Shown here: piece by piece, positions 1 to 9,565 of the stretch
How positions within the stretch are numbered: position 1 is the first letter of the stretch
Layout: every line of letters begins with the position of its first letter
Assembly (NCBI GenBank): GCA_947034895.1
Contig: OX344761.1
Location: 24,564,863 to 24,628,862, forward strand
Reading direction: 5' to 3'
Length of the DNA: 64,000 nt
From: Rhytidiadelphus loreus
Taxonomy: Eukaryota; Streptophyta; Bryopsida; Hypnales; Hylocomiaceae
The notes under the pieces: model-generated
What the model saw: the letters and a program-made list of their open reading frames with translations, nothing else
Databases searched by the model: none
Told to the model about the DNA's origin: nothing
Position numbers and translations under genes: made by a program

Positions 1-134
1 GTGCGCAGAGAGCACTCACCCTTACTAAAAATTGTTTTTTGTATATGAATGAATATTCTATTAATAGTAATGATCCTTCAACAAAAATTAGACTACTCTG
101 AACTAGGATCACTCGGCAAACCATCGTTCTTGGA

Positions 135-1058
135 TTAAGAACTGCTATTTGTTGCCTCCTTGGCTGCCTCCTTGGCTTTCAACTTGGCCAATCCTCTGAA
201 GATATCCTCGCGTCGAGAAGGCTTGGGTGATCCACTGTCTTTACTGAAAGTATTGAACATCCCCATCATCATTAAATCCTTGGCCTCTCTCTTCCGCTTT
301 CGTTCACGTCACGGAATCTCGGTATTGGAAAGAGACCTAGAACCTCGAGGAGGCGGGAGTGGTATCGATCTATTCACAGTGCTTATGTACGGATCGGCAG
401 TTGTTGTCGATTGAGTGTAATTTGTCCGCCGTATGTCTCGAAGAGTCGTTCGGCGGGAAATAGGTACAGCCGAAGGCAAAGATACTTCGCCCACGGATTT
501 TGAGGGGAACGAGATAGGAATCTCTACGAGGCGTGGAACCTGTTGTGCTCTGCATGCACCCAACGGTACCTCATTGATCCGATCCCCAACCTTGGAATCC
601 ACATTGAACTCCACGCTCTGGACAGCCTGATGACAGATTGTCACCGGCAACAATACTCCATCCTCGAGACGAGGATCCATACCCCGCTCTTCGTCATCCG
701 CATACAATTTCCTGTGCGGTGTGTTTGGGGTTCGCAAAGTCGGCGACTGTGAACGCAATCGACTAGGGGTGGAGCTGGCCCTCTTCATTGGCGACGGTGA
801 GCAAATCGGTGTCCTCACGGGACCCCGACTAGGTGGGCTATCTACCACGCCTTCCTCCACATTCCCCTTTGAGAAGTCGATGGCCGCCGAAGCTGCATCG
901 GTGGCCGAGCCCAGGAGGTAAGGCTTAGAATAGGAGGACGGCATGAAGCTCCCTCCAATCGAGCCGGACCTCATTGAAAGTGACACGTCCGATCCAGACA
1001 GTAAGCTCCTCGTCAGTGGTTCCCTCTGTTGGAGAAAGTGTAGAACGGATCCTCCGAC
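135..1058 (-). pseudogene. Last exon of a Ser/Pro-rich, basic-tailed protein, interrupted by one in-frame TGA
   Basis: The frame is open from a plausible acceptor (CTATAG before 1058) down to a TGA at 309-311. It then continues in the same frame through a Lys/Arg-rich stretch (RKRKREAKDL) and a tail containing REDIFRGLAKLKAKEAAKEA to a TAA at 135-137. The upstream part is rich in SP and TP dipeptides (for example SPSPMKR and RSQSPTLRTP), which looks disordered and phosphorylatable. The TGA lies between two basic stretches and is one C to T change from CGA (Arg), so I read it as a nonsense mutation. An alternative is that the protein genuinely ends there. A palindrome copy at 658-678 is translated in frame as DPRLED. 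No family is recognised. It could be the 3' end of the same gene as the phosphatase-like frame just upstream (1347-2381), but no joining splice is certain. Confidence 0.45.
658..678. repeat. Palindrome copy inside the exon (CATCCTCG / CGAGGATCC form)
   Basis: Arms ATCCTCG and CGAGGAT are separated by three bases. The copy is read on the minus strand as Pro-Arg-Leu-Glu-Asp, the same reading phase as the copies in the acidic tail gene at 2909-3313. Confidence 0.6.
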
Positions 1059-1093
1059 CTATAGCAATAGAAGTGAGCATACATCCCCCACAA

Positions 1094-1152
1094 TTATCCT
1101 CGACCCAAAGATAACACACATCCCTCCACAATTATCCTCGATCCAAAGATAA
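1094..1152. repeat. Two decayed palindrome copies downstream of the phosphatase-like gene
   Basis: Copies at 1094-1114 and 1132-1152 keep a good left arm (TTATCCTCG) but have a decayed right arm (CAAAGATAA). They sit in a short direct duplication of about 38 bp. Confidence 0.6.
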
Positions 1153-1346
1153 CTCAACATGGAAGACAAACACATGTTGAACAAAACAATACAACCCAAA
1201 GAGGCCAGAAATCTTGATTAAATTTCAAAATTTTACTAATTCACAAAAATGAAATGTACAAAAAAATCCGTATTCACAAGAATAATGTACAACGAGTTCT
1301 ATGATTGACTGAGACACTGAGAAGTCTATTTCTCCCTTCATCTCTC

Positions 1347-2381
1347 TTATTCAATCACTAAATTCATCCCCCGCAACACGAATCGCGACTCGAATGCCTT
1401 GACGGACATCCTCATCCCATCTAATATATAATTGGCTTGATCGTCTGATGCGACCAAGGGCACCACACCTATGCGGTTCCGATCTACGAACTCACGCAGG
1501 CGTCCGAGTGGACACTCTTCGTGTAGTTTCTTCAGCCACGGAATGAGAGTGCCGACGAGCACATTGTCTCCACGCATGTACGGGTTCCAGCTCTCAAGGT
1601 ATATGCAATTCCCGTTCTCATTGAGGATGCCCTTTTGCGGAGAATCATCGATGAGAATGGTATTGTCCTTGTTGAAGGAGTTGGGATCCTGAGGGTCCAG
1701 GAACAATTCTTCATCAAGCACTTTGAAGAGCAGAGTCTTCCATGGACTCCTAGCCTGATGAAGAAATTTCCCTTCCGAGGTTTCTACCCTCCTGCAGTTG
1801 TCCTGACCTAGGATGTGGTAGGGAGCCTTGCAGTTCTGGAAGAGGAAACTGGCAACGGGCTCCACCATCTTCTTGAACATGGAGCTCCAAACTACGACGC
1901 GGCTCGAAATCTTTGAAACCTTGTCTAAGAACTCGCGCACATTGGGACGAACGAAGACGGCCTTCGTCCCAATGAGGGTTGGGGTTCGATGGGAGAATAC
2001 ATTATCTCGGACTGTGTAATGTTTTTTCTTCTTATGGGGCCCCTGACCCTGGCTCTCACACAGCACTCCGTTCAAATCGAACACGATATTCAACCACTTC
2101 TGTCGCGGTTGGACCACTAACGAGGACACACTCCGCGGCACTCTGTTTTTTCGACCTGCCGTTACTACCTGATCAAACACAACACGAAAGAGATGTAGAT
2201 ACCTGTTGAAAGGCAGAATCAGGCGACCCATAAAACGGAGAAAAGCATGGAACCCCACTAAGCGACTGCAGAACCCCTCCGTTAAGTGATTGTTTGAGTG
2301 CCAACGGGCGGTGCACACTTCTAAGTTGTCCGCGCTGGGCACAAACATGGGCAATATCAATTCATTAGACACTACACGCAT
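1347..2381 (-). CDS. FCP1/NLI-interacting-factor-type HAD phosphatase-like protein, catalytic Asp replaced
   Basis: The 344-residue frame carries the ordered motifs of an FCP1 homology (CTD small phosphatase-like) domain. Motif I is VFDLNGVLCE (residues 100-109). It is followed by FVRPNVREFL (143-152), VVVWSSMF (162-169; motif II Ser at about 166) and ILIDDSPQK (242-250; motif III acids at 245-246). The family dephosphorylates phospho-Ser/Thr using a DxDx(T/V) motif. Here the second Asp (residue 104) is Asn, so catalysis is expected to be weak or lost; this is inference. The first 90 residues match nothing I recognise, and the true start may lie in another exon. The gene starts about 290 bp after the stop of the ParB/methyltransferase-like gene on the same strand. 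The frame is uninterrupted, unlike its neighbours. Confidence 0.72.
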   Translation of the reverse strand: MRVVSNELILPMFVPSADNLEVCTARWHSNNHLTEGFCSRLVGFHAFLRFMGRLILPFNRYLHLFRVVFDQVVTAGRKNRVPRSVSSLVVQPRQKWLNIVFDLNGVLCESQGQGPHKKKKHYTVRDNVFSHRTPTLIGTKAVFVRPNVREFLDKVSKISSRVVVWSSMFKKMVEPVASFLFQNCKAPYHILGQDNCRRVETSEGKFLHQARSPWKTLLFKVLDEELFLDPQDPNSFNKDNTILIDDSPQKGILNENGNCIYLESWNPYMRGDNVLVGTLIPWLKKLHEECPLGRLREFVDRNRIGVVPLVASDDQANYILDGMRMSVKAFESRFVLRGMNLVIE

Positions 2382-2667
2382 TGAAGAGAAGTTTGAGATA
2401 TATTTATTTCAAAATAATTATTGATACACCCGGTCTAACGGTTTTGTTGATCTCTAGTCGATTGTATACAAATACCAACTACAGCCCGTTGCGGTATCTA
2501 CACTATGCTACAACGCAATCACAAAGTGGCAGTTCTTCCACGCTTCACAATCAGAGACTGTACACTCCCTCCTGTCAGACAGAAGGAATGGATATGAGAG
2601 TCTCTCACTAGAAACATGAACATGATGGAAGACAAAACAAACATCCATCATATCACATTAGACAGAC

Positions 2668-4197
2668 TCATGAAATATCGTAGGGGTCTGAGGATGGACG
2701 AGAGTGTACCTGGCCGAACTCATCATCCAAATAATCCCCATAGTCGACAGTCTCTTCGTCGTCGTTTGGGGGATTTTCGAATTCTATCTGCGTCTCCGGT
2801 GCACGCGGCTCAGTCGGAGGGGGGACAAGATCCGGTACAACATCACCCTCCTCTTGGGTCTCCGGGACCGACTCCGCTTGCGCCTCCACAGTAGGGGACT
2901 GCCTCAAATTATCCTCGCCTCGAGGATAATCCACTGCCCTATCAGTTACTTCATTCCCTGCTCCAAGAACCGACTCCGTTGGAGTCTCCAATGTAGGGAG
3001 CTGGCTTGGATTATCCTCGCTTCGAGGATAATCCACTGCACTATGAGTTCCCTCTATCCCGGTTCCAAGGACCGACTCCGCTTGCACCTCCAATGCTGGG
3101 GGCTGGCTTGGATTATCCTCGCCTCGAGGATAATCCACTGCAGTATTAGCTCCGTCTGTCCCAGTTCCAAGGGGAGCAATCTCTTCTTGAATCTGTTGAT
3201 TTGCTCTATCAACTGGAAGAGAGGATCCCTGCTCTTGTTCCATTGGAGGAGGAGAAGGGGGAGCAATATCCTCTTGGGCGGCAGGTAGAGGATCATCTTC
3301 GCCTCGAAGATAACCCTCAGAGCTCAGATCAGTGGACTGGTGAGCAGTGACTTCTGAAGCACCACCAACGTCATGCGCATCAAGTTGGCTAGGTTGAGAA
3401 GTAGAGGGATCTTGTGATCGTGTTCTGAGAGAAACATTCTCTTCACGCAATTTCTCAAGTTCCTTCTTCAACGCTTCCTTCTCCGCCAGCTCGTCAGCCC
3501 TTCTTCTTGCCTCCTCAGCCCTCTTGAAGGCCTTCCTCTCCTCTCTTTGCCTCCAAAAATCCTTAAGTTCCTGCTTCACAAGACGAAGAGGAACTTGAAT
3601 TGGATCTGTAGCATCCCCGGACATGGAATAACGAGGAGGTTGAGGCTCTACAAGTGAGGGTTCTCCTTGGCTTCCCTTAGAGGTTCCCGCACCATCATCA
3701 GTCGGACCATCGTAGTTGAAGTCTTCCAAATCCGAATACGTGTCCTCCACGTCGCTGATGATGATGTCTGGTATAAAGCCCTCCACGGGCTTCCTTGCCG
3801 TCTTCTTCTTCTTGCGTGCGACTGCATCTAACTCTTCCTTGTCCTTCGACGCTGATTCTGGCCCGCGTCTCCCTACGTGGAAGTCCTCTGCGTTGATTTC
3901 CACATTTCCTCCTTGGACAACGTTCGTGTTTGTCCCAAATTCATTGATTCCAAAGTTGGCAGCCCCCTCGTCAGTAGAAAATTGTCGTGGGACTTCCACG
4001 TTGCGATCGACGGAGGGTGTGGAATCCGAGTCCAGATCTGGAGTTTCAAGGTTACGCGGACGCACGTAACCAGGAAGATATGGCAAGTTCTCATGGCAGA
4101 AATCGTTCATGTTTAATTTACTTCCATAAGTCGCCATATCTCGAAGCTTTTGTGAAGCATGCCTCTCAGTAAGGCCATAGTAATAGAGGCCATACAT
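2668..4197 (-). CDS. Exon D of the ParB/methyltransferase-like gene: end of the methylase-like fold plus long acidic tail with palindrome-encoded repeats
   Basis: The exon begins right after an acceptor (TTGTAG) and joins in phase to the exon ending at 4390. Its first 25 residues (YGLYYYGLTERHA...KLRD) continue the C-terminal strand and helix of an N4/N6 methylase-like fold. The remaining 480 residues are low-complexity and acidic. A charged coiled coil (KRAEEARRRADELAEKEALK) maps near plus positions 3410-3590. Three repeats of 32-35 residues each contain YPR-G/S-EDN, spelled by palindromes at 2909, 3011 and 3113; a fourth palindrome (3293) spells LRGEDD. The frame ends with TGA at 2668-2670. 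No enzymatic role is suggested for the tail. Because two upstream exons of this model carry disruptions, the gene as a whole may be a pseudogene. Confidence 0.6.
   Translation of the reverse strand: MYGLYYYGLTERHASQKLRDMATYGSKLNMNDFCHENLPYLPGYVRPRNLETPDLDSDSTPSVDRNVEVPRQFSTDEGAANFGINEFGTNTNVVQGGNVEINAEDFHVGRRGPESASKDKEELDAVARKKKKTARKPVEGFIPDIIISDVEDTYSDLEDFNYDGPTDDGAGTSKGSQGEPSLVEPQPPRYSMSGDATDPIQVPLRLVKQELKDFWRQREERKAFKRAEEARRRADELAEKEALKKELEKLREENVSLRTRSQDPSTSQPSQLDAHDVGGASEVTAHQSTDLSSEGYLRGEDDPLPAAQEDIAPPSPPPMEQEQGSSLPVDRANQQIQEEIAPLGTGTDGANTAVDYPRGEDNPSQPPALEVQAESVLGTGIEGTHSAVDYPRSEDNPSQLPTLETPTESVLGAGNEVTDRAVDYPRGEDNLRQSPTVEAQAESVPETQEEGDVVPDLVPPPTEPRAPETQIEFENPPNDDEETVDYGDYLDDEFGQVHSRPSSDPYDIS
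2909..3313. repeat. Four in-frame palindrome copies in an exon
   Basis: 21-bp copies at 2909-2929, 3011-3031, 3113-3133 and 3293-3313. The first three have the CCTCG/CGAGG arms and the fourth the CTTCG/CGAAG arms, so arm changes are paired. Spacing is 102, 102 and 180 bp, all multiples of three, and the reading frame stays open. Confidence 0.9.
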
Positions 4198-4259
4198 CTA
4201 CAATACAACAAGCAGTTGTCAATACTTTTTTTCACACTATAATGATCCATCCTAGGAAA

Positions 4260-4374
4260 CTATCTTCGACCCGAAGATAACACAACAACAGATAAAGATG
4301 CATGCAACAGAACAATCGAACATAATAATACACCAGAAAGAGATCCTAAGCAATTATCTTCGAGTCGAAGATAA
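4260..4374. repeat. Two palindrome copies in an intron
   Basis: Copies at 4260-4280 and 4354-4374 have CTTCG/CGAAG arms. They lie in the intron (4198-4389) between exons C and D of the ParB/methyltransferase-like gene. Confidence 0.85.
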
Positions 4375-4389
4375 ATCATAGAGCCGCAC

Positions 4390-6830
4390 CTTTGTAGCGA
4401 TCACGAACTTGGAGCCTGTGTAAACGCCGATGACGTTCTCTCCTGTCACGGCGAAACTCTGAAGAATGTTGATATAGAACTCCATCCTCAGCTCACTCGG
4501 ATGGACCCTATATTTTGCCTCCGTGTTCTTATGGAAATCAGTGTAGTAAGGTATGTCATCGGTGCAATATACCTTCTTCACTGCCTCCTTGTATTTTGGC
4601 TCCCCGTCATTGCGTTTCTTCATGACGAAAAGGAGCTTCACGGGGGGTGGCACTGCTCGGTTGGTCAAGTTGTCCAACCTCTCAGCCTTACTTGGCAGGT
4701 AGGTGGACACCCTGACTTCGTACCCTGACATCTTCGATGCAGCAAATTTCTTGGCCGCGTCCATGTCATATGAACTCCCCACAATCCATAACCATACGTC
4801 TGGAGTAGACAACACCGGCCTCAGGTGATCATCCAAAAAATTTAGTAATGGCAAGCAAGGTGGACTGTCACCGGATCCCGGATTTGGCCTCGGGAGGATT
4901 CGGAAATCAATCACAGCGAGGCCAAGTTCTCTGTTGACGTAGGGCCATATGTGGGTCGTCACTAGACCTTGGGGGTAGCATTGGTGGCCTCGGATAAACA
5001 CATCTCCTCCCGATGGCTCCACTCGCTTCTTCATCTTCAAGAAGGTCTTGAACATGGGATAGACCATTGACAATTTTTGATTGTCCTTGTAGTCTATGGC
5101 CGTCTTCTTCTTCGCCTCGTTGGTAAGGCGTTTTACGAAGAATTGGTTGGGTATTGCGGTGAGGAGGAAATCCCACGATGCCGACGAAAAGAAGTTGTCC
5201 AGCTTCCATTGCCTCCACTTCACATCGATGACATCCCCATTTCTGTCCTTGAATTTCAAGGACTTATCGAGGGCCATGAACTCCTCCACAATGACTTTCT
5301 TACGCTTCCTGCGCTCTACCCAATGCTCGGCTTTATAGTTGTCCTCGCACAGGATCTTTGCCGCCCCCACAGAGACCTTTGGATAGTCTCGTGTGCGTCC
5401 CTCTGTTCTCCCAAGCAGATAGAGGACATAATCCTTGAGATCTTTGTCCGTGAAGTGTCCCATGTGCTTGAAGAACTCCCTTTTGAGCGAGAAGTTCTTT
5501 GCGTTGAAGGTCTTCGCGCTGTTGTAGGATTTCCGTGACACGGGATCAATCAGCGATCCATCAGTGTGCTTTGTGAGGAACTCCTCCCACATCTGATAGG
5601 TCTCATCGGCCAAGGTTATTATTCGAATTTCATTTTTGACATCGGACGCCAACTTGACTTGAGCGCCCTCCTTGTCCGGGTTGATGCTTCCGTATCGAAT
5701 CATGACACCGTCCACAAATTCCTGCTCAAACAGATATTCACGGAATCAGTATGCATACTAGTTCACTTAGAAGATTTTCAAACAATTATCCTCGGCCCGA
5801 GGATAACTACTTTCGAGACCACATAATCAATAGTCAGAAATTGCAGCACTCTATAAGAATACGTGAGGACAACTAGAGCATGCACGTAAATTTTATCTTC
5901 GCCTCGAAGATAAAAGAGGAGTACCTTATACACTGCGACGTTGTAAACTGCTTTATTTCCTCTCACCAGCCCCTCGCTGTCTGTGTTGGTAGGCCGCTTA
6001 AGTGCTTTCCAAACCTGCCTACATGCGGATATTTGATTCCCCCATGTTGGCTGACTATGAACGAGGTGGTTGGAGGCATTGTACCACTTCGAAATATCTG
6101 TGAGCTGTGTCGGGTCTCTAGTCCAGACGATCACAGCCTCCCATGTCTGCAACTCGTCCTTGCGTGTCTCGCAGCATCCGCCTTGTTGAAGCATTTTGGC
6201 TGCGGTGACACTATGTTGGCCGTCAATTATGTAGAAGCCACCGTTTTTGATGGAATCCCAATCCTTAGGACACTCCTTCAAAAGCTTCTTATTGGCGTCC
6301 ATAGGGGTCAAGCAAATTTTCTACCTTTGCTGCTTTGAACCAAGATGAATGAGAGTCTCCTTTTGCTCATCCACCAATTTCATTTCAAGCTTCCGGATTA
6401 TGTATCTTTCTGGGGCGAGGAAGCATTGCTTGATATTAACAGAGAATACATGTGGATGAAAAATGAAGCACTTGCCATTTTTCTTCCAAAATTCCGACTG
6501 ATATGCAGCTACAACTTCGTGTTTCTCGATTGGCTGCGTACCGGCTAGCTTCCGGGTATTCACGTTCGTGAGTATCGAACCTGAACTGCCGGCGGTAGTA
6601 GGACGACTGTCCGTCACGGGTTTCTTGCGTTTCTCACCAAGCTCACATGTACTCGTGTTCGGGTTCTTTTTCTTCTGGGCCTGCGCGCGGGCCGTTCCTC
6701 TCCCACTTCCTCTACTCCCTGTGCGGCCGCGCATACCAGACGCTGATCTCGTCTCATCGGCATTATCCGGCCTTTGCTAACCACGACCTTGACTCGCTCG
6801 AGCAGGCCCTTTCTGTACATGTTTATTAGC
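4390..6830 (-). pseudogene. Exons B and C: ParB-like (DGQH) domain fused to a degenerate N4/N6 DNA-methyltransferase-like domain
   Basis: Exon B (5925 to about 6830) and exon C (4390-5721) join in phase (TATAAG | GAATTT) across GT-AG. Exon B contains FYIIDGQHSVTAAK (plus about 6195-6240), the ParB/DGQHR-type box. Exon C contains VIDFRILP (about 4900) where a DPPY motif would be, WLWIVGSS (about 4790), then RVHPSELRMEF (about 4490) and ENVIGVYTGSKFVIATK (4390-4445), which aligns by eye with the HP...DPFxGSGTT...GIE end of permuted DNA methylases. Exon D continues this with YYYGLTER. ParB-methylase fusions are familiar in phages and bacterial mobile DNA. Here DPPY and FxGxG are not preserved, so catalysis is doubtful. 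TAG stops interrupt the frame at 6321-6323 and 6777-6779; both fit CAG to TAG. The methylase call is my pattern match and unverified. Confidence 0.5.
5786..5913. repeat. Two palindrome copies in an intron
   Basis: Copies at 5786-5806 (CCTCG/CGAGG arms) and 5893-5913 (CTTCG/CGAAG arms) lie in the 203-bp intron between exons B and C. Confidence 0.85.
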
Positions 6831-6878
6831 TTCCTCTGTCAGCTTATGAAACATGTATCCGACTTTTCTCGACGTCAC

Positions 6879-7360
6879 CCTGGCGTTCTTTTTATGCCAT
6901 GGGTGGTATCTTGTATGAAGTCTGTTGCTAAGGCGTCAAGGTTTCCCGAGTGCAAGTCGACGATGAGGTTGTTGAAGTCAAAAACACCCATAGGGTCGTC
7001 TTCATGGCAGACGATTGAATGAGTATGTTTCGTTTCAATTCCTGCGTTGTCGATTCCTTGCAGAGTGATGACAAGGTACTTGTCCTGATGGTTCTCAATG
7101 AGGGCGACCTTCTCATTTAAGTTCCAATTCACGTACATCCCTGTATCCTTCTCTCGGTGACGAAGGTACACGTAATCCTTGGACTGGTTCACACCGAATG
7201 TCCAGGACTCGACGACGGCTTTGAATTGCCAGAGCTTGCCGTATAGCTCTGGCATCTCCGATATGAAGGGCTCCTCTTCCACCCATTTTGTGAAAGGCTC
7301 AATGAATGGGAGAGTAGCCGAGTAGTCGTATTCAGACTCAGCCACCATGTTGATATGTAT
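6879..7360 (-). pseudogene. Exon A: N-terminal part of the ParB-like gene, followed by a frameshift
   Basis: The exon begins after an acceptor (ATGCTCAG); the best ATG is at 7348 (MVAESEYDY). About 157 residues follow without a recognised family (for example ESWTFGVNQSKDYVYLRHREKDTGMYVNW). The frame ends KRTPG-stop at 6875. Another frame over the same bases (KKNARVTSRKVGYMFHKLTEEANKH) runs on into the RG-rich start of exon B, so a small indel near 6890-6900 is the simplest reading. A splice at CCAGG|GTGACG was tested but gives the wrong phase for exon B. The assignment to the same gene rests on adjacency and strand. Confidence 0.4.
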
Positions 7361-7403
7361 CTGAGCATAGTAAACCACTATGATCAGAATTATAATTTGA
7401 TAT

Positions 7404-7424
7404 TTATCTTCGAGGCGAAGATAA
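7404..7424. repeat. Palindrome copy just upstream of exon A
   Basis: CTTCG/CGAAG arms with central AGG, 44 bp beyond the acceptor of exon A, probably in a leader intron. Confidence 0.85.
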
Positions 7425-7598
7425 TAGATTAGAGAATTCCGGATTAATGCATTTTGAGTGGACCATTATCAATGCAGGCTGCACATGATATCCAGAGCAG
7501 TGTAGAATGAGCAGACTATATTCATAATTGATAAGTACGATCCTGGATATATAGTATCACATTAACTAAGATTGGTAACTACGATCTTGGATCTCTAT

Positions 7599-7983
7599 TT
7601 ATCCTCGGACCGAGGATAATTGATTTTTAATTTGGTTTGGTTTATTTTTATTGTGTTGTCTTCGTTGCCGTTTATCCTCGGTCCGAGGATAAATGGTTCT
7701 TCTTGAGTTTTAGTGTATTTTATTTGACTTGTTTTTTTTGTCATTTATCCTCGGACCGAGGATAAATGGTTCTTAATTAGTGTTGGTGTATTCTATTTGG
7801 GTTGTCTTCGTTGCCGTTTATCCTCGGTCCGAGGATAAATGGTTCTTCTTGAGTTCTAGTGTATTTTATTTTACTTGTTTTCGTTGTCATTTATCCTCGG
7901 ACCGAGGATAAATGGTTCGTAATTAGTGTTGGTGTATTCTGTTTGTACTTTTTTGGTACTATTTATCCTCGGTCCGAGGATAA
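7599..7983. repeat. 73-bp-period palindrome array 5' of the ParB-like gene
   Basis: Six 21-bp palindromes start at 7599, 7672, 7745, 7818, 7891 and 7963 (steps 73, 73, 73, 73, 72). All have CCTCG/CGAGG arms, and the central triplet alternates GAC, GTC, GAC, GTC, GAC, GTC. The intervening 52 bp are similar T-rich text (GGTTCTTCTTGAGTTTTAGTG), so these are tandem repeats. The array lies 250-640 bp upstream of the likely ATG at 7348. Confidence 0.92.
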
Positions 7984-8114
7984 TTGGTTCTTATTTAGCT
8001 CATGTGTTCTTTATTTGTGTTAGTTTTGTGGTTATTTACCCAGGGGCCGACCGTCAATTTCTGTATTTTATTAGTTTTGTGGTTTTTGTATTTCATTAGT
8101 TGTGTTCATGTAGG

Positions 8115-8156
8115 TTATCTTCGGGTCGAAGATGATTATCTTCGACCCGAAGATGA
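8115..8156. repeat. Two abutting palindrome copies
   Basis: 8115-8135 and 8136-8156, both with CTTCG/CGAAG arms; central triplets GGT and ACC are reverse complements. Each has GATGA instead of GATAA at the right edge. Confidence 0.85.
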
Positions 8157-8639
8157 TTTCTATTGTTCAAAGAAGAATAACTGAAGAAAATGAAGTCAGA
8201 AACCCTATTTCTAATACTAATCATCTGTGCTCATGTAGAATGCAAACATAGATTACAATCTTGATTGAATTATAACGTGCATAGAAACAAAAATGATATC
8301 ACGCATTCAAACCAAGAGCAGTGGTAGACACAGAAATTGAAAAGTTCCTCACCTCCTGCACACTTCCTGCAGCAAATTATCGAATGCTTCAAAAAAATTT
8401 CAACACTTCCAGATGTAGTCAACTCTGCCTAAACCCTAATGCAATGACAAATGAACAAAAATCACAAACCCGAATTCTAAAACCTAAGCAACTAACACTG
8501 GCATGGAAATTGGAACAAGATAAACAATTTGAAAACACAACAATGATTTGAAACAAGAATATGAATAATTGCAAACTACATGCCCAAAGAACAAAAAAAA
8601 TAACTACATACACAAAGAATAAATCAGAAAACTTGGTGC

Positions 8640-9225
8640 AAAATATTGGGAAGATAGAAAGTCACGTTGAAACTGGAGCTGGAAAGTCACGCTGAAACTG
8701 GAGTTGGAAACTCGTGCTGCAGCTGGAGCTGGAAACTCACACTGCTGCGTGCAACTCCCGTGCACGAATCGAGAAACCCCCGCGCTTGAAGATCGAAAAC
8801 CCCGCGTCTGAAGTTGAAAACCCCGCGTCTGAAGTTGAAAACTCCACGCCTCAAGTTGAAAACTTGCGCGCATGAATGTCGAAAACTCCGCGCCTGAAGC
8901 TGAAAACACCGCGCCTCAAACTGCAAAGAAACCGCACCCTCAACTCGAAAGACACCGCGCCTGAAGCTGAAAACACCGCGCCTCAAACTGCAAAGAAACC
9001 GCACCCTCAACTCGAAAGACACTGCGCCTGAAGCTGAAAACACCGTGCCTCAAACTGCAAAGAAACCGCACCCTCAACTCGAAAGACACCGCGCCTGAAG
9101 CTGAAAACACCGCGCCTCAAACTGGAAGTAAACCGCGCCTCAAGTTGGATTGAAGCTGGAAGACACCGCGCCTGAAGAAGATTGAACTAAACCGCGCCTG
9201 AAACCCCGCGCGCCCCAAACCAAAG
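8640..9225. repeat. CG-rich minisatellite, 67-bp higher-order period
   Basis: The word CCTGAAGCTG starts at 8893, 8960, 9027 and 9094, an exact 67-bp step. A shorter unit of about 18-24 bp (CGCGCCTGAAGTTGAAAACC type) fills the rest from about 8640 to 9225. Minus-strand frames through it give repetitive FQLQTRGF-like peptides that I do not take as a gene. Confidence 0.85.
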
Positions 9226-9339
9226 CTACAAAAACAAAACGCGATTGAAGACGGAGAATCACCCACGCCGGAAGTTGGAAAAATGTTCGTGAAAAAAAAT
9301 TGGAAAACTTTCGGAGGAAAGGGACGACGGACCAACCCT

Positions 9340-9400
9340 AGTTCCAACCCTCCTTCCCCGAACCTCCTTCCCCGAACCTCCTTCCCCGAACCTCCTTTCC
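9340..9400. repeat. Short tandem repeat, CCTTCCCCGAACCTC units
   Basis: About four copies of a 16-bp unit (CCTCCTTCCCCGAA) in a row. No gene is seen in this stretch. Confidence 0.75.
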
Positions 9401-9565
9401 CAGCTTCAGTCCTTCCCAATCCTACTCCTTTTACCCTACAGGAGTGTATGTCGCCAAACTTGCGGAATGTATGTCGCCAAACTTGCCTCCCCAGAACCTA
9501 TTTCTTCTAAGCTTCAAGTCCTATACACGTAGGTGTCTTGAACCCTTGAACAGCATGTGGGTCAT

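Noticed and set aside
2616..3296. Plus-strand and alternate-frame proteins over the acidic tail exon
   Set aside because: They are shadows of the minus-strand exon, which has the better composition and splice context.
7599..7983. CRISPR array (regular palindromic repeats with spacers)
   Set aside because: Spacers are similar to each other, no cas genes exist, and the context is plant nuclear DNA. The same applies to 13290-13610.
8604..9419. Cys/Phe-rich minus-strand proteins over the minisatellite
   Set aside because: The peptides only restate the 18-67-bp repeat and have no conserved starts or domains.
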